The notes: generated by a model not told the origin, from the letters alone. A stretch of 64,000 nt of DNA from Paeniglutamicibacter terrestris (GCF_012271785.1 NZ_JAAWVT010000001.1:372001-436000), one strand, 5' to 3'. Positions 1-8,979 are shown, numbered from the stretch's first letter. Program-made: numbers and translations.

Positions 1-1302
1 CATGACGACCTTCCCGGTGGCCGGAACACCGGTGGAGGTACGCGTGAGGGTGGCGTCAACTGCCGCCTTCCATTTGGCTCCGTAACCGAGCTGTTCGTTC
101 TCTTTCACAAATCCGGTGAACTTCTGATCCAGCGTCTCATCGGTGACGTTGCAGTCACAGGAGGACTTGAGCGTATTCACCTTGCGCATCGCGTAGGTTC
201 GTCCGGCCATGGCCTGGGCTTGGAGCACCGCCGAGGGCCAAGATGAGGGAACCTCGGCCAGACCATAGAGATACTCATCGTTGAGCCGCAAGGAGGTCAC
301 CAGATTGACCTGATCGCTGAGTATCCCGGCTTCCAGCACGCCATGGCGGTAGATCCCGGGTGAGGTGGATTCGGCGTTGGACTTGTTGATCAAGAGGGTT
401 GCCGCGGTAGATGCGGGCCAGGCCCGGGTGCCTTCCCATTGGATGCGCAATTTCCCGGTGACCAAGTTGGCTTGCGGGGCAGGGTTTATGTCCCTGACCC
501 CGTCTTTGTTCAGGTCGCGTGCAATGACGTCGTATCCGGCCGGGGTCTTAAACGTATAGCTCAGCGAGGTGCCGCTACGGGAGAAGGACAGTGTGGAACC
601 CGCCGCCCCCGTGTAAGTCTTTTTGGCCGTCGGATCAATCACGCGCATTTTTCCGCCGGCAACGCTCAGCGAGCTGGTCGCTGACTTGAGCAGTTGCACA
701 CGGATGTCACTGGCTGCCGAGCTGGTGCTGGCCGTGACGGTGGCCGGGTTGTAGTAGTACTGCAGGATGGAGGTGGCGCTTTTGCCTTCCTCGGCCATGG
801 AGCGGGCGCCGTATTGACTCATCCCTACCCCGTGCCCCCAGCCGGAACCTGCGAGGGTGAAGTCCCCCGGCTTGGGCGCCGGTAGCCAGTAGCTGGTGCC
901 GTTGCTGCGTGCACCCAGAATGCCACCGGTGAAGGCCTGCCGGGTGTCGGCTCCGTAGCTGTACTGTTCGGCCGTCGGGTAGCCGAACCTACCGTTTTCC
1001 CAGCCGGTGTCCGCCCACGCCTGGGCCAACGCATTGCGGACCGTCAAGGCCTTACGAGTATCGGAATACACCACAATTCCGTCGCCGTGCGAACGCCACA
1101 GTCGCCCGTCCTTCAGCTTCCCGGTGGTGGCGTCGGCGCCGCCAAGGCTTATGGCGGCCTTAGCCAGGTATGTCGCATTGGACTCGGCGATAGGTGCGGC
1201 CGGCACCATCGTGGTGATCGAGGGAGCTGCCGCGGCCGCGGTTCCGGGAATCAGCACGCCGACGAACAAGGTGGCAGCAAGCATCAGGGCGGTAGGTCTC
1301 AT
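1..1302 (-). CDS. SpoIID/LytB domain protein with LGFP repeat, 3' end cut by window
   Basis: The reading frame is open from the ATG at 1302 to the window edge, giving 434 codons with the C-terminus missing. Residues 1-25 form a signal peptide ending in a run of alanines. Residues about 63-112 match an LGFP repeat (W-x-S, GDG, a repeat of the aromatic spacing, then GRFGYPT). LGFP repeats are known from actinobacterial envelope proteins and are thought to hold proteins to the wall. Residues 153-166 carry GWGHGVGMSQYGA, the hallmark of SpoIID/LytB domains, some of which are amidase enhancers or peptidoglycan transglycosylases. A purine-rich AAGGA precedes the start. The family assignment is firm; the enzymatic role is inferred. 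Confidence 0.85.
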   Translation of the reverse strand, partial: MRPTALMLAATLFVGVLIPGTAAAAAPSITTMVPAAPIAESNATYLAKAAISLGGADATTGKLKDGRLWRSHGDGIVVYSDTRKALTVRNALAQAWADTGWENGRFGYPTAEQYSYGADTRQAFTGGILGARSNGTSYWLPAPKPGDFTLAGSGWGHGVGMSQYGARSMAEEGKSATSILQYYYNPATVTASTSSAASDIRVQLLKSATSSLSVAGGKMRVIDPTAKKTYTGAAGSTLSFSRSGTSLSYTFKTPAGYDVIARDLNKDGVRDINPAPQANLVTGKLRIQWEGTRAWPASTAATLLINKSNAESTSPGIYRHGVLEAGILSDQVNLVTSLRLNDEYLYGLAEVPSSWPSAVLQAQAMAGRTYAMRKVNTLKSSCDCNVTDETLDQKFTGFVKENEQLGYGAKWKAAVDATLTRTSTGVPATGKVVM

Positions 1303-1407
1303 CGGTTTCCTTGGGGCGGCGCGACGGCGTTGTCCGGTTACACCCGGGGCCATGAAATCTGATCATACTTCAGCTGCATTAACTCGGCAGCAGTTTCGCC
1401 TCACCCG

Positions 1408-2499
1408 GTGGTGCACGATATCTTGGCACCAGCACCTTTCACGCCATCAAACAGGAGTTTTGTCATCTCGTCCATCATCACCGCTTCCACCCATGGCTCG
1501 CTGGGTCTGGTGATGTTGCGCCGCCCCGAGGCCATCAATGCCCTCACCCTGGGCATGCTGGAAGACCTCACTCGGATCTTCACGGACTTTAGATCCGATA
1601 CCAAAATCTCCATGGTCATCCTGCAGGGTGCGGGGGCACGCGGATTTTGTGCCGGTGGGGACATCAAGGACTTTCACGCAGCGGTCAGCAGCGGGGAACA
1701 CCAACGCTTCCTAGAGTTACTGAGACTCGAATTTGCCCTTGATGAGATGATCGCCAACTATCCCAAACCGGTGATCACCATGGTCCATGGCCTGTGTATG
1801 GGCGGCGGGATCGGCCTGGCCTCCCATGCTTCGATCCGCATCACCACACCAGAGGCTCGTTTTGCCTTGCCCGAGGCGCGCATCGGATACTCTCCCGATG
1901 TGGGATCCACCCTGCTGATGGCCAGGGCCCCGGGGCACGTGGGTGAATACTTGGCCCTGACCGGGACCAGCTTCACCGGTGCCGACGCGGTAGAACTGGG
2001 TTTTGCCGACATGATGGTGAGCCAAGATCGCTTCGAGGAAATCTTTGAGGCACTACCCGACTTCGATTCGATGCCCGCGGCGGAAATCGCCGCTGGCATC
2101 GAGGTACTTTTTGGCTTCTTTGCCGCTTCCCCGCTCGCCAGCCAACAGCCGTGGATTGATGCTGCCTTCTGCGCACCCACCGTTCCGGAGATCATTCAGC
2201 GGCTTTCGACGATGCGCCATCCGGCCGCCGCAGAGGCGCTTGCTGCCATTCAGGCCAACTCCCCCACCTCGCTGCACTGCGCGCTGGGCGCCGTGCGGGC
2301 AGCACGCACCGAGGATCATCTGCGCTCGGCACTGGATCGTGAACTGCGGGTGGCCGAATACTTGATGTACCGCGGGGATTTGACCGAGGGCATCCGCGCC
2401 CAGGTCATCGACAAGGACCGCTCACCACGCTGGAGTCCACTGACTGTAGATCCGGCCACCGAGCGGGAGATTGCAGCGCTGATCACCGTGGAGCAATAG
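1408..2499 (+). CDS. 3-hydroxyisobutyryl-CoA hydrolase-like (enoyl-CoA hydratase/isomerase family)
   Basis: This 363-residue protein has the crotonase fold signature. The oxyanion-hole motif RGFCAGGDIKDF sits near residue 80 and HGLCMGGGIGLASH near residue 130, followed by PEARIGYSPDVG. The length of about 350 residues and the C-terminal extension separate it from 260-residue enoyl-CoA hydratases and match 3-hydroxyisobutyryl-CoA hydrolase, which releases 3-hydroxyisobutyrate in valine breakdown. The start is uncertain. GTG at 1408 or 1411 are the only in-frame candidates upstream of the conserved region, and neither has a good ribosome binding site. No valine pathway partners lie nearby, so the substrate is inferred from family only. 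Confidence 0.8.
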   Translation: MVHDILAPAPFTPSNRSFVISSIITASTHGSLGLVMLRRPEAINALTLGMLEDLTRIFTDFRSDTKISMVILQGAGARGFCAGGDIKDFHAAVSSGEHQRFLELLRLEFALDEMIANYPKPVITMVHGLCMGGGIGLASHASIRITTPEARFALPEARIGYSPDVGSTLLMARAPGHVGEYLALTGTSFTGADAVELGFADMMVSQDRFEEIFEALPDFDSMPAAEIAAGIEVLFGFFAASPLASQQPWIDAAFCAPTVPEIIQRLSTMRHPAAAEALAAIQANSPTSLHCALGAVRAARTEDHLRSALDRELRVAEYLMYRGDLTEGIRAQVIDKDRSPRWSPLTVDPATEREIAALITVEQ

Positions 2500-2945
2500 C
2501 GCTGCTGAAGTCTTGTCCTGCCTCACTGCCCCAGTAGCATGTGAGTCCGCGGCCACGGAAGGCAATGTTTCTTACCTCTATCAACGAGCTGAGCGAAGTG
2601 TCGCAGGGCAGTGCCCTACGCAAAAAGATGCTGCTCTCCGAAGCTGAATCCGAAGCATTCCTGCTCTTCCTCCTTCATGACGGATTCGCTCGGCTGCGCT
2701 AGCACTGGACCCACGAGCGCACCGTGGTTTAGGACCGGCACGCCGCAGTGTCCCTTAGAGACGACAGAACACGCGTTTCGGCGGTGGTTACCCGACCCTC
2801 CGGCCAGCGAGACGGCCGCCACCGTCATGACCCAAAAACGCAAGGACCGCTGATCCGGGATTTTCCCGAACTCAGCGGCCCCCTGCATCTAAATAAAATC
2901 CGGGCTAACCGAACTTGTATTGGCTTTGGCCGAAGCGGGTGGAAC
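2500..2945. other. Intergenic stretch, one doubtful 45-codon ORF
   Basis: No convincing gene is seen on either strand. A plus-strand ORF at 2565-2702 (ATG, 45 residues, a GGAAGG two bases before the start) has a weak coding look but no recognisable family, and the spacing is too tight for a normal ribosome binding site. The stretch may hold a degraded gene. Confidence 0.4.
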
Positions 2946-3101
2946 CTACAACGGCCAGTTGTTGTTTCCGCCCAAGGTCTTAACGATGCCAGCGCTCTGC
3001 GCCGAACCGCTATCGGGCTGCACAACGCCGGCGGAACCGCCAACGACCACTGCCCCGGCAAGCAGCATTGCGGCAAGGGCCGAACCCAAGATCTTCTTCA
3101 T
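2946..3101 (-). CDS. Small secreted peptide, 51 residues
   Basis: The ATG at 3101 opens a 51-residue frame ending at TAG (2946-2948). A GGAGA ribosome binding site stands a few bases upstream on this strand. The product starts MKKILGSALAAMLL and continues as an alanine/valine-rich hydrophobic segment to about residue 24, a typical Sec signal peptide. Cleavage after GSA near residue 24 would release about 27 residues ending in GGNNNWPL. There is no lipobox cysteine and no cysteine at all, so a lipoprotein or disulfide-bonded peptide is unlikely. It is transcribed divergently from a TPR protein starting at 3343. I do not recognise the family; an exported signal or a structural peptide is possible. 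Confidence 0.6.
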   Translation of the reverse strand: MKKILGSALAAMLLAGAVVVGGSAGVVQPDSGSAQSAGIVKTLGGNNNWPL

Positions 3102-3200
3102 ATATTCTCCATCTCAATCAATATTCGGGCGAGTGATCGGGGCAATGCCCGTAATGCCCGCACCCTAAACGGATCGGCAACCCCAAAGAGCTATGCTAAT

Positions 3201-3225
3201 GCTCACCTGTGCTCACCTGTGCTCA
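3201..3225. repeat. Tandem 10-bp repeat in divergent promoter region
   Basis: GCTCACCTGT occurs twice back to back (3201-3210 and 3211-3220), followed by the partial unit GCTCA. It lies in the 241-base gap between the secreted peptide gene and the TPR gene, about one helical turn per unit, so it could be a phased operator. This is directly visible; a regulatory role is inferred. Confidence 0.5.
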
Positions 3226-3342
3226 TCCGAGTGAATTCGTCATAGAAATTTTCCGTGTCACCTGCCCTTTAGTCTATTCTCGGACTTTCGGCGGACGGGA
3301 ATTCTGACGTTGTCCATCGCCGCATGGAGCATAATTGAGGGC

Positions 3343-4326
3343 ATGCCCCACCGTTCACTCGAATTCCTTGCCGCCAAGGCGGAAGCGCACCACCGCAGGA
3401 TCCGGACTTCAGGAGATCAGCAGCAGGTGCTGGAAGCAGCCAGGGCGTGTGCCCGCATCTACGGGGAACTGGGAGATGAAGCAAAGGAATCCGACTTTCT
3501 TTACGACTTGGGAAAAAGCCAGATCCTTACCGGTGCGTATGCGGCGGCTTTCCAAACCGCCGAAAACCTCATGGCTTTCGCGCGGATGCAAAGCGACCTG
3601 GTATTCAAGGTCCAGGTCCTGATCCTGCGTGCGGCGGCCCTGCGCAACCAGTCCCGGCACGAAGAAGCCGTAGAAACCGCACGCCGGGCCCTTGCTGTCA
3701 TGTCAGAAGTCCAAGATAGCGACCATGCCCGCGCCGAGGCCTACCAGGGAATCATTGCGTGTTTGGTTGAGGCGGACAAGGCTGACGAGGCCTGGGCCAT
3801 CCACAGCCGGTTGTCCGACACGTTGGAACACGTTGAGGACACTTTGCTGGCCGGTCAGGGTTTTTGGACACTTGGCAACCTCGCGTTCGCGAAGGCTCAT
3901 GTCGCCGAGGGATTCGCCTATCACCAGCGCGCGGCCGACCAACTGCAACAGATCAACGACATCCATATGTGGGCCCGGTTCAACAATGCGAGCGCCGATG
4001 TGCAATTGCAGGCTGGAGTTGCCAACCAAAGCACCGAGGACTGCATTGTCCGTGCCCAACTGGCCTACGACATCATCGGAGGCAGCGCCGTGGAACTCCT
4101 GGGCTTGGCCGGAACCCGGGCACGATGGTACGTGGCAAACGGTGATCTTGAAGAGGCGTCCTCCTTGTTGGAGAAGGCACTGGCCGATGCCTACGGCTGC
4201 GGTGCCCCTGAGGACGCGACGGTGCACCTCTTATGGTCACAAATACTCGACGCTTTGGGGTACACCGACGAAGCTCGCCGGGAACGCGACCACGCTGCCC
4301 GGATCGAAAAGACAGCTGAGCACTGA
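3343..4326 (+). CDS. Tetratricopeptide repeat protein without DNA-binding domain
   Basis: I chose the ATG at 3343, preceded by GAGGG, over a TTG 33 bases upstream, giving 327 residues. The protein is all-helical, with repeated helix pairs carrying TPR-like spacing. Examples are the segments around residues 65-80 (GAYAAAFQTAENL), 100-115 (SRHEEAVETARRAL), 165-180 and 255-275 (NGDLEEASSLLEKAL). No helix-turn-helix precedes the repeats, and no signal peptide or membrane segment is present, so it should be a cytosolic scaffold or peptide-binding protein. It resembles the TPR part of RRNPP-type receptors and of bacterial AfsR/SARP C-termini. The divergent neighbour is a small secreted peptide gene. 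The specific function is unknown. Confidence 0.75.
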   Translation: MPHRSLEFLAAKAEAHHRRIRTSGDQQQVLEAARACARIYGELGDEAKESDFLYDLGKSQILTGAYAAAFQTAENLMAFARMQSDLVFKVQVLILRAAALRNQSRHEEAVETARRALAVMSEVQDSDHARAEAYQGIIACLVEADKADEAWAIHSRLSDTLEHVEDTLLAGQGFWTLGNLAFAKAHVAEGFAYHQRAADQLQQINDIHMWARFNNASADVQLQAGVANQSTEDCIVRAQLAYDIIGGSAVELLGLAGTRARWYVANGDLEEASSLLEKALADAYGCGAPEDATVHLLWSQILDALGYTDEARRERDHAARIEKTAEH

Positions 4327-4348
4327 CCCGGCGCCGTGCCAGGTCAGC

Positions 4349-5914
4349 CTACGAAGCCTTCTTGGATTCCTTGAGGATGGTCTTAACCTGCTCGTTGCTC
4401 AGACGAGACCACGGTGAATCGACGGCGCCTTGCACCGCGGCGTCTGGACTCTGCGCCTGGTTCCACCATTTGGCCTCAAAAATCCGACCGTCGAAAACGA
4501 TCCGATCGCCCTTTTCATAGACCTTTCCGGCCGCCCATGCCGGGTACGTTCCTGCCGGCACCTTAACAGTTTCCTCCGGCTTGTCGCCGGGAAGTACCGG
4601 TCCGATTAGCGTCCAGGCGGTCGCGCGCGCATCACTGGCCGGCAGATCCGGAGCTTCTCCCTGGGTCCACCATTTTGCTTCGTAGACATTGCCGCGCCAT
4701 ACGAGGCGTTCCGACTTTGGGTAGGCGGCTTCGGCGTTCCATACCGGGTAAGGACTCTTCTCGGGGTCATCGACGATGGCCGTCTCGGCGGGGGCTTGAA
4801 TGGGTGACGGGTTTGCCTTCGCCGGGGCGCCGGCGGAGTCTAGATCGGCAGCGAGCAGGCTGGCGAAAGCTCCATCATCCTGACTGGTTCCGCTGCAGTT
4901 GTTCGATACCCTTTGCAGGTCCGGGAAGTTGGGCCCGCAGTCCGCGTCCCTGTTCGCTGACCACATCGAAATCCGGCCTACGCCAGTGGCGACAGCAAAA
5001 TCCTTCAATGCCTTGGCATCATCCAACGTGAATACCTCGCCAATTAGGTCATTCTGGCCGATCATCGGTGTGAGACCGATCTTCGCCCACAGTGTTTGGT
5101 CCCCCATCTCTCGCCCCAACTGGCCGAACAGCGCCTTGAGCTGTGCGTGGGCGCTGCGTGCGCCCTGCTCCGATGCCGCTGCCATGCTGTCGCCCGCGGC
5201 GCGCGTAGCCCCAAAGTTCATCGTCATTAAGTTCACTCCCGCCAGGTCCACACCACCTTCAAGGAGCCGCTTGACTTCGCCGAGGCCGGACTCGGTCAGA
5301 CCTCTGGTATCGACGGGAAGGGTCACCCAGACTTCCAAGGGCTTCCCTGCGTCCTTGGCACGGGTTTGAAGGGCAGTCACCGCAGAAGCACGCCGGAGGG
5401 AAGCTGTGGAATCCTCGAGGTCGTTTCCCTCGACATCCAGATCGAGCGTGCTGGAATCGTATCGCTGAAGGAACGACTCATATCCGGCGATGATCTTCTC
5501 TTCGTCGGTGCAGGCGGTGGAGAGTTCGTCGTTGTTCAACCCACCGGTGGAAATAACGATCTCTCCGCCTTGTTCACGCACCCGAGCCACCTTGCGGTCC
5601 AGGTCGAACGTCTCATTGGCACTGTCCATGGAGTAGTAACCACCCCAGGAGTTCACGCATGGGTCCTTAGGATCCGCCACGGCGAACCCGAGGACAACTC
5701 GTTGTCCCCGCGCTACGTTCTCGGCAATCGGATAGAACGGTGTCGAAGTCGCGTCCACGTAGGAACCGTACCAGCGCCCCGTGTCGGCGGCTCTGGCCGA
5801 ATCGCGATTCGTATTCCACAAGTAGATCCCGGTCCCCACCAATCCGGAGATCACCAAGGCAACAATGAAGACGCGGATCCATGACAGATGCCTGCCAGCG
5901 GTCATTTTAGGCAC
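4349..5914 (-). CDS. GH18 chitinase-like glycosidase, membrane-anchored, two CBM5/12 modules
   Basis: This 521-residue protein has an N-terminal membrane segment at about residues 12-34 after a basic stretch, so it is an anchored or secreted protein. A glycoside hydrolase 18-like barrel spans about residues 45-345. Its core strand reads LDLDVEG near residue 158, fitting the DxDxE catalytic pattern of chitinases. Two C-terminal carbohydrate-binding modules of the chitin-binding type follow, at about 388-440 and 455-507, each with a YPxW start and a YEAKWW or FEAKWW core. Family knowledge points to beta-1,4-GlcNAc polymers as substrate or ligand. It is divergent from the GT2 synthase at 6197, suggesting it trims or remodels the polymer made there. 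Confidence 0.85.
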   Translation of the reverse strand: MPKMTAGRHLSWIRVFIVALVISGLVGTGIYLWNTNRDSARAADTGRWYGSYVDATSTPFYPIAENVARGQRVVLGFAVADPKDPCVNSWGGYYSMDSANETFDLDRKVARVREQGGEIVISTGGLNNDELSTACTDEEKIIAGYESFLQRYDSSTLDLDVEGNDLEDSTASLRRASAVTALQTRAKDAGKPLEVWVTLPVDTRGLTESGLGEVKRLLEGGVDLAGVNLMTMNFGATRAAGDSMAAASEQGARSAHAQLKALFGQLGREMGDQTLWAKIGLTPMIGQNDLIGEVFTLDDAKALKDFAVATGVGRISMWSANRDADCGPNFPDLQRVSNNCSGTSQDDGAFASLLAADLDSAGAPAKANPSPIQAPAETAIVDDPEKSPYPVWNAEAAYPKSERLVWRGNVYEAKWWTQGEAPDLPASDARATAWTLIGPVLPGDKPEETVKVPAGTYPAWAAGKVYEKGDRIVFDGRIFEAKWWNQAQSPDAAVQGAVDSPWSRLSNEQVKTILKESKKAS

Positions 5915-6196
5915 ATCTAACTCAATTCATAATCATTTCGCGCAATCTGTAAAAACTTTCCACAGTAAGGCAATTTATCGATATTTAATTCAACGAGAAA
6001 TGATAAATTTTAACGCCAAGGGAATAAATTTGTAGACGCGGGAATCTTGTGCAAATCTTGTGCAAATCTTGAGCATAGTTATCGATCTCAAAATTCATAT
6101 CACGCAAGGATCATACGCTAGGATCAGGATTGGAAGTGCATTAGGGGTAATCAGACGCCCTAGCGCGCACGTCGATTCGCTGGGGAGAAGACAGTC
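5915..6196. promoter_or_regulatory. AT-rich divergent promoter region with three 11-bp repeats
   Basis: The 282 bases between the GH18 gene and the GT2 operon are much richer in A+T than the flanks. They hold three consecutive 11-base units: AATCTTGTGCA at 6043-6053 and 6054-6064, then AATCTTGAGCA at 6065-6075. A period of 11 bases places the units on one face of the helix, as expected for a direct-repeat operator. The GT2 start codon TTG at 6197 is preceded by GGGGAG at 6182-6187. Confidence 0.55.
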
Positions 6197-8515
6197 TTGA
6201 ATACCACTGATAGTGACAGCTGGGGCAACATCACGGAAATAAGGAAACGTCAATGGGGGGCTGAGAAGCGATCTGAACCATTATCAATAGTTCATCCAAT
6301 TCCTTCACGCCGGAAAATGGCCTGGGGGCGCATTGGGATCGTTACGACCATTCTGGCTTGGGTTAGCTACGTCATCAGCACGATCATGCGGCAACTTGCA
6401 GACAATCCAGATGCCGGCTTCCGGTTTCGTTTCGAGGCAGCCATGTACCTTGCAGTGGTCACCTTCCTTACCTTCTCTGCGTTGATGTACCTCGTCGCCC
6501 GGCAGGGCGCGCTTCTGCGCTTTTCCCAGCACCGCCGGGTGCCCCGCGGCGAGCTGGACAGACACTTCCGTACCTACGAGAAGTCGATCACGACGTTGGT
6601 CCCCAGCTATGCCGAGGAACCCTCGGTGGTCAGGCAGACGCTCTGGTCAGTCGCCCTGCAGGAATTCACGAACCTGCACGTGGTATTACTCGTGGACGAC
6701 AATCCCTACCCGCAGGATCCCGAGGTCCTGGCAAAGCTGCAGGAAACCCGCGACCTGGCCACGAATATCCAACTGGAATTGGAGCCTGCACTCAACGCTG
6801 CCCATTCCTCCCACACCCTACTCACCCGACAACGTGAGGCCGGAGCTTCGTCCGCACAAATGTTGGCAACCACGATCGAGGCCTACGATGCGGCAGCCAC
6901 CTGGCTCGAGGACATGGCCGCCAACGAAAAAGTCGAGGACCATGTGGACGAGTTCTTCGTCGATTCGGTCATCATGGGCCTGGCACGCGAACTGCGCCTG
7001 ACGTTGTTGGCCCTCAAAGCGGCCGCTGCACAAAACGATTCACCGGGCAGCGACCGGCTCGAAGAATTCCATTTGCGGTTGGAACGAATTTTCTCCGTGC
7101 AGATGCACTCGTTCGAACGCAAGAAATACGCGAACCTCTCGCAAGAAGTGAACAAGGCAATGAACCTCAACGCCTACATCTCCCTCATGGGTCAAAAGTG
7201 GCTCGTTGAGCAGCGGGGGGACATCGAGGTTCTGCGTGCCCTAGATCCAGCTCAAGAGATCCCGGAAACGGGCCAGGTCCTTGCGATACCGGACTCCGAA
7301 TACCTGCTCACGCTGGACGCCGATTCATTGCTACTGCGGGACTACTGCCTGCGCCTGGTCTACTTTCTCGAATCCGAGGAAAACTCCCGCGTGGCCGTAA
7401 CCCAAACCCCCTATTCCTCCTTCCGCGGCGCACCGACCCGCATCGAACGTCTTGCCGGTGCCACGACGGATATCCAACACATTCTGCACCAGGGAAAGAC
7501 CCGCTACAACGCCACCTTCTGGGTCGGGGCCAATGCCGTAATCCGCAAGCAGGCCTTGCTAGATATATGCCAAACTGCCACCGTCGGCGGATATGAGATC
7601 CAAACTTATATCCAGGATCGCACCGTCATCGAGGATACCGAGTCGAGTATCGACCTCGGAACCTACGGCTGGACCCTGTCCAACTACCCCGAGCGACTGA
7701 GCTACAGTGCGACTCCCCCCGATTTTGGTTCCCTTGTGGTTCAGCGTCGCCGCTGGGCCAACGGCGGTCTGTTGATCCTTCCCAAGTTTGGCCGGCAGAT
7801 CAGTGACCGCAAGCGCCGCAATGAGCGCATTGGATTGCGTGAGGTGTTGCTGCGGGTCAACTACATGGCATCGATTGCTTGGGCAAGCGTTGGCTTAATC
7901 TTCCTCTTGGCCTACCCTTATGACGGTCGTCTGCTCAGCCCACTGATCTTTGCGGCGGCACTACCTTATTTCATCGCCATGGGGAGCGACCTGCGCGACA
8001 GCGGTCACCGGTTCAGCGACATCTTCCGAATCTACGGATTCAACCTGATTCTCTTGCCGGTCAACATGGCCGGCGTCCTCAAATCCACGGAACAGGCATT
8101 TACCGGGGAAAAGATTCCCTTTGTCAGGACCCCCAAGGTCCGCAATCGGACAGCTTCCCCGGGACTCTATGTGGCCATCCCCTACCTGATCGTCATCTTC
8201 TCGCTCTTCACCATGTGGCGTGATTTCCAGGACAGCAACTGGGGCAATGTTGCCTTTGCCGCGTTGAACTCCGTGCTGGCCCTCTACGCCATCCGTGCCT
8301 ACATTGGTTTCAAGAACTCGATCGTCGACATGGCCCTTGGTCTCGTCAACTGGCTCTTCGTCTCACCCAAGAAGGTCAAGAAAGCCGCGATGGCCTACCC
8401 GGTGGCCACACCTGAGAATACCGATTGGTCGACCTTGTTGTACCAGGGCGACCGCCGCTTGGATCGTGACCTTCGCGGAAATGACGACCGCCGTAAGAGG
8501 ATCGGGGTCAAGTAA
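6197..8515 (+). CDS. Processive membrane glycosyltransferase (GT2, cellulose/chitin synthase type)
   Basis: The start is TTG with GGGGAG nine bases upstream, giving 772 residues. Two membrane segments (about 43-64 and 82-101) precede a cytosolic GT2 domain. The nucleotide-binding and catalytic motifs are all present: VDD at 166-168, DAD at 374-376, ED at 479-480 and QRRRW at 516-520. The QxxRW box marks processive synthases. About four or five membrane helices follow between residues 550 and 710. The gap between the first Asp pair and DAD is about 205 residues and includes a long charged helical insertion. It heads a three-gene operon ending in a GGDEF-EAL protein, so synthesis is likely controlled by c-di-GMP. 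The sugar polymer is unknown. Confidence 0.88.
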   Translation: MNTTDSDSWGNITEIRKRQWGAEKRSEPLSIVHPIPSRRKMAWGRIGIVTTILAWVSYVISTIMRQLADNPDAGFRFRFEAAMYLAVVTFLTFSALMYLVARQGALLRFSQHRRVPRGELDRHFRTYEKSITTLVPSYAEEPSVVRQTLWSVALQEFTNLHVVLLVDDNPYPQDPEVLAKLQETRDLATNIQLELEPALNAAHSSHTLLTRQREAGASSAQMLATTIEAYDAAATWLEDMAANEKVEDHVDEFFVDSVIMGLARELRLTLLALKAAAAQNDSPGSDRLEEFHLRLERIFSVQMHSFERKKYANLSQEVNKAMNLNAYISLMGQKWLVEQRGDIEVLRALDPAQEIPETGQVLAIPDSEYLLTLDADSLLLRDYCLRLVYFLESEENSRVAVTQTPYSSFRGAPTRIERLAGATTDIQHILHQGKTRYNATFWVGANAVIRKQALLDICQTATVGGYEIQTYIQDRTVIEDTESSIDLGTYGWTLSNYPERLSYSATPPDFGSLVVQRRRWANGGLLILPKFGRQISDRKRRNERIGLREVLLRVNYMASIAWASVGLIFLLAYPYDGRLLSPLIFAAALPYFIAMGSDLRDSGHRFSDIFRIYGFNLILLPVNMAGVLKSTEQAFTGEKIPFVRTPKVRNRTASPGLYVAIPYLIVIFSLFTMWRDFQDSNWGNVAFAALNSVLALYAIRAYIGFKNSIVDMALGLVNWLFVSPKKVKKAAMAYPVATPENTDWSTLLYQGDRRLDRDLRGNDDRRKRIGVK

Positions 8516-8517
8516 CC

Positions 8518-8979
8518 ATGAGCAGCATTCCTTCCCTCGAAATGAATCGTGGGGCAATGAACTGGCCTGAGGCCCTTCCCTCGATGCTCCACTCCACCGA
8601 ATCCCGACCGGTATGGACGCAGGAAAACGAGCACGCGCAACTCACGTTCTTTGCCAACGAATTGCTGGAAATCAGTTTCAGTCCCCGCACGGAGCTCACC
8701 GCCCCAACGGCCATGGAGCTGTTGGCCATTGCCAACGCCCGGCTTGAACACAGGATCAAATACCTGCTGATCGACATTTGCAGCTTGGACAGAATAGATG
8801 TGGAAGTCTCCCGAATCTTCAATTCCGTTACCGAGGGCATCCGCATCGCCTTGCTGGGCGCCGGGCCAACCGATCGCGTCCTGGCCCGCTTCTTCGTGCG
8901 CAAGATCGATCCGCTGCGTCGATTCACCTACACCGAGAGGCGCCAGGACGCGCTGGCGTTCCTGCTGGAAAATGACTGA
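8518..8979 (+). CDS. Small STAS-like protein (DUF7793-like)
   Basis: The ATG follows the synthase stop by two bases, and the 3' end overlaps the next gene by eight bases, so all three genes should be translated together. The 153-residue product alternates strands and helices, with a central LLIDICSLDRIDVEVSR segment and a following ALLGAG turn. This resembles the STAS/SpoIIAA fold in small actinobacterial proteins such as DUF7793. No serine phosphorylation site can be assigned with certainty. Position suggests a regulatory partner of the synthase or of the GGDEF-EAL protein. The family name is from memory and tentative. Confidence 0.65.
   Translation: MSSIPSLEMNRGAMNWPEALPSMLHSTESRPVWTQENEHAQLTFFANELLEISFSPRTELTAPTAMELLAIANARLEHRIKYLLIDICSLDRIDVEVSRIFNSVTEGIRIALLGAGPTDRVLARFFVRKIDPLRRFTYTERRQDALAFLLEND

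Noticed and set aside
2565-2702. 45-codon ORF as a toxin or antitoxin
   Set aside because: Only a weak resemblance in composition, no partner gene, and poor ribosome binding site spacing; kept only as a note in the intergenic entry.
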